Origin: BPIH01 sp042408535
GTDB lineage: Bacteria > Chloroflexota > Limnocylindria > Limnocylindrales > CSP1-4
Assembly: GCA_042408535.1 (NCBI GenBank)
Contig: JBHORA010000204.1
Coordinates: 55,852-119,851, forward strand
Reading direction: 5' to 3'
DNA: 64,000 nucleotides
Under the pieces are notes generated by a model. That model worked only from the letters and a program-made list of their open reading frames with translations, was not told the origin of the DNA and searched no databases. Shown piece by piece: positions 60,089 to 64,000 of the stretch. The translations under genes were made by a program, and so were the position numbers. Positions within the stretch are counted from its first letter, which is position 1. Every line of letters starts with the position of its first letter.

Positions 60089-60435
60089 GCCTCGATCGCT
60101 CCGCCGAGGACGATGCTCGCCCCGATGACGACGAGGACAGCGAGAGAGATCCCGACCATCCCCCACTCCTGGCTCCGGACGTAGCCGACGAGGGATGCCA
60201 CGACCCGGCCCGCCGGCGTCGCCATGGCCGCGAGGAGCCCGAGCCAGAGAAACCCGCTCGGCCGAAGGGCCGCCACATCGTTCACGAGGTGGGCCGGGTC
60301 GAGGCCGGGGTAGGTCGGATCGAGGGGCGACCCACCGGCGCCGAGCATGAGGACGACGCCGATCCCAAGGAGGACGACGCTGGCGTATGTTCCCACGCTC
60401 AGGAGCCGGCCGACCGTGCGCTCGAGGTCGTCCAT
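60085..60435 (-). CDS. DUF1634 small membrane protein
   Basis: A 116-residue protein with three predicted transmembrane helices: LLSVGTYASVVLLGIGVVLM, LRPSGFLWLGLLAAMATPAG and MVGISLAVLVVIGASIVLGG. It matches the DUF1634 family, which is regularly encoded next to TauE/SafE permeases, as it is here (22 bases downstream of the permease). The ATG at 60435 has GGAGGGAG upstream. It may be an auxiliary subunit of the permease; the biochemical role is unknown. Confidence 0.82.
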   Translation of the reverse strand: MDDLERTVGRLLSVGTYASVVLLGIGVVLMLGAGGSPLDPTYPGLDPAHLVNDVAALRPSGFLWLGLLAAMATPAGRVVASLVGYVRSQEWGMVGISLAVLVVIGASIVLGGAIEA

Positions 60436-60457
60436 TGCTCCCTCCGGTGGGGACCCG

Positions 60458-61273
60458 TTAGAGCCCGACGACCCGGCGACCCATCTGGATCGCCGTGTAG
60501 CCGAGGACGAGGACGAAGAGAAGCCGGAGCGTTCCGAGGCGGAGCCGATGGGCCGCCCGCGAGCCGATGGAGGCACCGAGGAAGACGCCGATCGCCGTCG
60601 GGCCGGCGACGAGCGGATCGATCCCGCCGCGGGCGAGGTAGACGACGGCGCCGGCGGTCGCCGTCACCCCGATCATGAGGTTGCTCGTGGCCGTCGCCAC
60701 CCGGAGCGGGACGCCCATGACGAGGTGCATGACGGGCACCTTCACGAGCCCGCCGCCGACGCCGAGGAGGGCGGCCATGACCCCGGCGAAGAGGCTGCCG
60801 ACGATCCCAGCCGGCAGGCGGCGGACGACGTAGCCCGGTCCGTTCAGGCCCGCCCGGAAGGTGGCGCTCCCGGGTGGGTCCTCCTCGACCGGTTCGGCCC
60901 CGGTCGCTTCGGCGGCTCGACGGCGGACCATCGACCAGGCCGTGTAGACGAGGAGGGCGGTGAAGAGGGCCGCGATGACCCGCTCCTCGACGAGGAAGGC
61001 GACGAGCCCGCCGACGAAGGCCCCGATGGCGGTGAAGAGCTCGAGGGTCATCCCGAGGCGGAGGTTCGCGACGTGGCGCTCGAGGTAGACCGAGGCCGCC
61101 GCGCTGCTCGTGACGATGACCGAGACGAGGCTCACCCCGACCGCCTCGCGGACCGGGAGACCGAAGCCGAGGGTGAGGAGGGGGACGATGAGGATGCCGC
61201 CCCCGAGGCCGAGGAGGGCGCCGAAGAGGCCGGCTGCCACCCCGCCGGCGATCATGACGAGGCCGACGATCAT
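60458..61273 (-). CDS. TauE/SafE-family (sulfite exporter-like) permease
   Basis: A 271-residue permease with about eight transmembrane helices in two repeats. Each repeat holds the family Gly-rich signature: FGALLGLGGGILIVPLLTLG near the N-terminus and MAALLGVGGGLVKVPVMHLV around residue 175. A polar loop rich in Glu/Pro (about 120-140) separates them. The family exports sulfite, sulfoacetate or other organic anions; the substrate here is unknown. Followed by DUF1634 and a CaCA exchanger, so the three membrane proteins form one unit. Confidence 0.87.
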   Translation of the reverse strand: MIVGLVMIAGGVAAGLFGALLGLGGGILIVPLLTLGFGLPVREAVGVSLVSVIVTSSAAASVYLERHVANLRLGMTLELFTAIGAFVGGLVAFLVEERVIAALFTALLVYTAWSMVRRRAAEATGAEPVEEDPPGSATFRAGLNGPGYVVRRLPAGIVGSLFAGVMAALLGVGGGLVKVPVMHLVMGVPLRVATATSNLMIGVTATAGAVVYLARGGIDPLVAGPTAIGVFLGASIGSRAAHRLRLGTLRLLFVLVLGYTAIQMGRRVVGL

Positions 61274-61420
61274 CGGGCCCGAGAGGCGGCGTTGTCGGCG
61301 GCGGGCTCGAGCGGGCCCTTCAGTTCGCCTGCGGGCGCCTTCGCTCGGGGCGCAACCGGAGCGCCGTCCTGCCGGATCGCCCTGGCGTCGGCGGCCTCGG
61401 CTTCCTCCGCGGCGGCCACC

Positions 61421-61684
61421 TCAGGCGCGGAGATGCTGCGGAGCGAAGGGGAGGAGGGCGACGTGACGGGCCCGCTTCAGGGCGACGGCGAGCTCCCGCT
61501 GGTGCTTCGCGCAGGTGCCGGTCTTGCGGCGCGGCTCGATCTTCGCTCGCTCGGAGAGGTAGCGGCGGAGGCGGTTGACCTCCTTGTAGTCGATGTGCGG
61601 GGAGCGGTCGGCGCAGAAGGCACAGACCTTCCGGCGGCGCCGGTCCCGGTAATAGTCCTCACGCTTCTTCGCTTTCGAAGTCAT
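61421..61684 (-). CDS. rpsR: 30S ribosomal protein S18 (zinc form)
   Basis: An 87-residue S18. CAFCADRSPHIDYKEVNRLR is the start of the conserved core, with YLSERAKIEPRRKTGTCAKH; the Cys pattern CxxC plus C-x2-H suggests a zinc-binding S18. The ATG at 61684 was chosen as the family start; the longer frame to 61723 adds only basic residues. It follows ssb by 60 bases in the rpsF-ssb-rpsR operon. Confidence 0.95.
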   Translation of the reverse strand: MTSKAKKREDYYRDRRRRKVCAFCADRSPHIDYKEVNRLRRYLSERAKIEPRRKTGTCAKHQRELAVALKRARHVALLPFAPQHLRA

Positions 61685-61744
61685 CCTTCGTCGGCTCTCC
61701 CTTTGACGTCTTCCGCGCCACACCCTGGCGCGGGTCGGGTTCGG

Positions 61745-62185
61745 TTAGAAGGGCAGGTCGTCGAGGTCCGAAGCCTCGTCGAGGGATCCGGCTGGCGGGG
61801 GTGCCCCAGGCTCAGCCACCCGAGGCGCCGGTGCGGCGCCCTCGGCGTCCTCTCGAGGTCGAGGATCGAGGGGCGTGACAGTGCTGGCGACGAGCTCCGT
61901 CGTCGTCCGCTTCGTCCCGTCCTGGGCTTCCCACTGGCGGGTCTGGAGACGACCCTCGACGTAGACCTTGCGGCCCTTTCGGAGATACTCGGCCGTCCGC
62001 TCGGCGAGCTGCCCCCAGCAGACGACCCGGAACCACTCGGTCTCTTCCTGCCACTCGCCGTTCTGGTCCCGGTAGTTCCGGTTGACGGCGACGGTGAACT
62101 GGGTGACCGGCTGGCCGCTCGGCGTGTAGCGCATCTCGGGGTCGCGTCCGAGGTTGCCGATGATCATCGCCTTGTTGAGCGACAC
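61745..62185 (-). CDS. ssb: Single-stranded DNA-binding protein
   Basis: OB-fold protein protecting ssDNA. 146 residues: MSLNKAMIIGNLGRDPEMRY, TQFTVAVNRNYRDQNGEWQE, ETEWFRVVCWGQLAE and GRKVYVEGRLQTRQWEAQDG. The Pro/Ala linker ends in the acidic tip DLDDLPF that recruits repair and replication proteins, as in E. coli. It begins at GTG 62185 with GGGAGG upstream. Standard rpsF-ssb-rpsR order. Confidence 0.97.
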   Translation of the reverse strand: MSLNKAMIIGNLGRDPEMRYTPSGQPVTQFTVAVNRNYRDQNGEWQEETEWFRVVCWGQLAERTAEYLRKGRKVYVEGRLQTRQWEAQDGTKRTTTELVASTVTPLDPRPREDAEGAAPAPRVAEPGAPPPAGSLDEASDLDDLPF

Positions 62186-62197
62186 AGCCCTGCCTCC

Positions 62198-62629
62198 CTA
62201 CTCGATGGCAGCCGGAGCGGCTTCGCTCTCGGACTCGTCGATGAGCTCGATCTCCTCTTCCTCCTCCGGCGGCGGCGCCGGGACGACAGCCTCCTCTTCC
62301 TCGACGGGACCGGCTGCCGCCGCCTTGCGCGCTGGTCGGACGGGCCGCTCGACCCGGGTGACGAGGTGCCGCAGGAGCTCCTCGGTGATGAGGAGACTCC
62401 GCTCGAGCTCCACGATCGAGCTCGGCGGGGCGTCGAAGAGGACGATGTGGTACGAGCCTTCCCGGCAGTGCTGGATGGGATAGGCGAGGCGGCGGCGGCC
62501 CCAGGGGGCAACCTTGACGATCTGCCCACCGGCCTCGCTGACCTGGCGGCTGAGGCGCTCGATGACCGCGTTCAGGCGGTCGTCCGGCACGTCGGGCCGG
62601 AAAACGAGCATGCATTCATAGCGGCGCAT
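62198..62629 (-). CDS. rpsF: 30S ribosomal protein S6
   Basis: Forms a complex with S18 on the small subunit. 143 residues: MRRYECMLVFRPDVPDDRL, the core with GGQIVKVAPWGRRRLAYPIQ, and HCREGSYHIVLFDAPPSSI. An acidic tail of about 40 residues (Glu/Pro/Ala) follows the fold. The ATG at 62629 is the family start; AAGGAG lies unusually far upstream (13 bases). It starts the rpsF-ssb-rpsR operon. Confidence 0.96.
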   Translation of the reverse strand: MRRYECMLVFRPDVPDDRLNAVIERLSRQVSEAGGQIVKVAPWGRRRLAYPIQHCREGSYHIVLFDAPPSSIVELERSLLITEELLRHLVTRVERPVRPARKAAAAGPVEEEEAVVPAPPPEEEEEIELIDESESEAAPAAIE

Positions 62630-62716
62630 CGGCCGAAACTGCTCCTTCCTCTGGGTTTGCCCTGCTGGTCGAGGCTCCTCGAAGCCCTCGCCGCAGAGCC
62701 GAAAGGGACGGCGGCC

Positions 62717-62725
62717 AGTGTAACA
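62717..62725 (-). promoter_or_regulatory. Extended -10 promoter element of the rpsF-ssb-rpsR operon
   Basis: TGTTACACT on the minus strand, TGn followed by TACACT, about 85 bases before the rpsF ATG. It matches the rpsB element (TGGTACACT). No -35; two 15-base direct repeats lie just upstream. Confidence 0.5.
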
Positions 62726-62737
62726 CGTCACCAGCCC

Positions 62738-62773
62738 GTTGCCGGAGCCGTGTCACCGGTTGCCCGAGCCGTG
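62738..62773. repeat. 15-base direct repeat, two copies with 21-base period, between rpsF and the CpaE-like gene
   Basis: GTTGCCGGAGCCGTG (62738-62752) and GTTGCCCGAGCCGTG (62759-62773) differ in one base and are spaced by two helical turns. They lie upstream of the rpsF -10 element and also upstream of the divergent CpaE-like gene, so they could be binding sites for a regulator. Confidence 0.5.
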
Positions 62774-62807
62774 AGTCGAGCGATCCCGTCTCCCGGCCCG
62801 AGCGAGG

Positions 62808-62813
62808 TATTCT
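62808..62813 (+). promoter_or_regulatory. Possible -10 box (TATTCT) upstream of the CpaE-like gene
   Basis: TATTCT, four of six matches to TATAAT, ends 25 bases before the ATG of the CpaE-like gene on the plus strand. It lacks TGn and a -35. Confidence 0.35.
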
Positions 62814-62838
62814 TTCACGAACGCGCGCGCCTGCGGCC

Positions 62839-64000
62839 ATGTCCACCCTCATCGGAGTCCCAGTGCCACCAACCCCCATCCTCCTCGTCGAGGCGGAGCC
62901 CGAAGCCGGTGCCGCCATCGAGGCCGCTCTCGCCGCCGCCGGCCATCCCGTCAGCCGCGTCTCGACCGCCGCCGACGCCCTTCGCGCCGCGGCCGGGGCC
63001 GGGCTCGTCGTCATCGACATCCTGCCCGAGGGCGAGTCGGCCGTCGAGCTCTGCCGCGACATCCGCCGGACGCCGGCTCTGGCGGCCGTGGCCGTCATGT
63101 GCGTCGCCCAGACCGACGACGTCGAGGAGCGAATCCGCTTCCTCGAGGCCGGCGCCGACGACGTCGTCGTCCGCGGCTTCGACGCTCGAGAGCTCGAGGC
63201 CCGGGTCGACGCGCTCATCCTCCGCTTCCAGCGCTCCCGGCGCCCGGAGGCGCTCGCTGGCGTCGCCACCGATCGACCCGAACGCCGGGTGGTCGTCGTC
63301 TACAGCCCGAAGGGTGGTGTCGGGACGACGACGATTGCGACGAACATCGCGGTCGCCATGGCGGCCAAGACGCCCGATCGGGTCTGCATCGTCGACCTCG
63401 CCCTCCAGTTCGGCCAGGTTGCGACCCACCTGAACCTCGAGCCCCGCCAAACCCTCGCCGACCTCGCCCGTGACGAGCCCGCCCTCTCCGAGCCCGAGCT
63501 GCTGCGGACGTACGCCCTTCGTCACGACAGCGGCTGCCACGTCCTCGCCGCCCCCCTCGCGCCAGAGCTCGCCGACGGGGTGACGGCCGAGCACGTCCAT
63601 CGGCTCCTGGCGACGGCCCTCGGCACCTACGAACGCCTCGTCGTCGATGCCGGCTCGCGCCTCGACGAGCGCGTCCTCGCCGCCTTCGAGCGTGCTTCGG
63701 GCGTCGTCCTCCCGATCAGCCCGGAGATTCCCGCCGTGAAGGCACTCCACGCCTTCATGGAGTACCTGAACGAGTCGGGCGCCGGAGCGGGTCAGACGAC
63801 CTTCGTCCTCAACCGGATCTTTGCCCGCGACATCCTCCGGCCCCGGGATATCGAGGCCGCCGTCGGCGCCCGAATCGAGGTCGAACTGCCCTACGACCCC
63901 TTCCTCTATCTGAAGGCCGTGAACGAGGGGGAACCGGTCGTCCGCGGCGCGCCGCGCTCGGCATCAGCGGCGGCCCTGACTCGGCTCGCCGAGCGGGTTT
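62839..64000 (+). CDS. CpaE/TadZ-like pilus-assembly ATPase with receiver-like N-terminus (3' end missing)
   Basis: An open frame from the ATG at 62839 runs past the right edge of the window (387 codons visible). Residues 14-130 form a response-regulator-like domain: PTPILLVEAEPEAGAAIEAA, VVIDILPEGESAVELCRDIR (Asp at the phosphorylation position) and ERIRFLEAGADDVVVRG. A MinD/ParA-type ATPase follows: VYSPKGGVGTTTIATNIAVA (deviant Walker A), VCIVDLALQFGQVATHLN, then YERLVVDAGSRLDERVLAAF. This architecture is CpaE/TadZ, which positions type IV/Flp (Tad) pilus assembly at the cell pole. Further tad genes probably follow outside the window. Diverges from rpsF. Confidence 0.9.
   Translation, partial: MSTLIGVPVPPTPILLVEAEPEAGAAIEAALAAAGHPVSRVSTAADALRAAAGAGLVVIDILPEGESAVELCRDIRRTPALAAVAVMCVAQTDDVEERIRFLEAGADDVVVRGFDARELEARVDALILRFQRSRRPEALAGVATDRPERRVVVVYSPKGGVGTTTIATNIAVAMAAKTPDRVCIVDLALQFGQVATHLNLEPRQTLADLARDEPALSEPELLRTYALRHDSGCHVLAAPLAPELADGVTAEHVHRLLATALGTYERLVVDAGSRLDERVLAAFERASGVVLPISPEIPAVKALHAFMEYLNESGAGAGQTTFVLNRIFARDILRPRDIEAAVGARIEVELPYDPFLYLKAVNEGEPVVRGAPRSASAAALTRLAERV

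Noticed and set aside
61274..61420. Small protein between the TauE-type permease and rpsR
   Set aside because: The 147-base gap shows only Arg/Pro-rich frames without a ribosome site.
1..64000. tRNA, rRNA, CRISPR arrays, insertion sequences, prophage or defence genes
   Set aside because: None of the gaps (all below 300 bases) contains a cloverleaf, spaced repeats or transposase remnants, and every larger frame belongs to a recognised housekeeping gene or is its shadow.

Overview
The window is a GC-rich (by eye about 70 %) stretch of bacterial chromosome made almost entirely of conserved housekeeping genes, nearly all on the minus strand. The gene order (infB-nusA, rpsB-tsf-pyrH-frr-uppS-cdsA-dxr-rseP-ispG, rpsP-khpA-rimM-trmD, plsX-nusB-acpP-rnc-smc-ftsY), the short EF-Ts, the zinc-binding forms of L28, L32 and S18, the distinctive IleRS subfamily and the absence of any signature tying it to Actinobacteria suggest a high-GC Chloroflexota such as a Limnocylindria/Ellin6529-type genome. 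That assignment is an inference and was not tested by phylogeny. No tRNA, rRNA, CRISPR, insertion sequence or prophage was seen, and no gene-free stretch exceeds 300 bases.

Layout, left to right. (1) 1-4073: a fatty-acid beta-oxidation operon (TetR regulator, fused FadB-type enzyme, a possible 27-residue ORF, thiolase cut by the window edge) with a clear promoter and an 18-bp palindromic operator. (2) 4169-11347: nusA-ylxR-infB-rbfA-nrnA-truB-ribF, headed by a sigma70-type promoter and a terminator-like hairpin between promoter and nusA. (3) 11414-19961: rpsB-tsf-pyrH-frr-uppS-cdsA-dxr-rseP-ispG, joining translation, UMP synthesis, undecaprenyl-phosphate and phospholipid synthesis and the MEP isoprenoid pathway; rpsB has a long structured leader. 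(4) 20032-26961: ffh, a frameshifted DUF3352 gene, rpsP-khpA-rimM-trmD, then rplS-rnhB-yraN. (5) 27062-36682: a coiled-coil protein, yceD-rpmF-plsX-Asp23-like-nusB-acpP-rnc-smc-ftsY. (6) 36752-42391: Asp23-like-fakA-recG-rsmD-coaD, with rpmB (plus strand) facing away. (7) 42881-55871: ileS-lspA-rluD-gmk-priA, a small unknown protein, and def-fmt-rlmN-rpe-dtd. (8) 56012-64000: an LCP-family cell-wall protein (plus), ilvE, a membrane cluster (TauE/DUF1634/CaCA exchanger), the rpsF-ssb-rpsR operon, and the start of a CpaE/TadZ-like ATPase (plus, cut by the right edge).

Translation inside operons is tightly coupled: at least 18 neighbouring gene pairs overlap by the four bases NTGA (start codon inside the stop). 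Two of these, rimM and fmt, appear to use CTG as start codon, since no ATG, GTG or TTG lies upstream of their conserved N-terminal strand. Many promoters look like extended -10 elements (TGn followed by TAyACT-type boxes) without a recognisable -35. Linker and tail regions often carry in-frame tandem repeats with a 15-, 18- or 21-base period.

No clearly new multi-gene system is visible. The most unusual points are the CTG starts, the RibF protein whose riboflavin-kinase half is unrecognisable, the possible nusA attenuator, the rpsB leader, the frameshifted DUF3352 gene and the small ORF in the fad operon.
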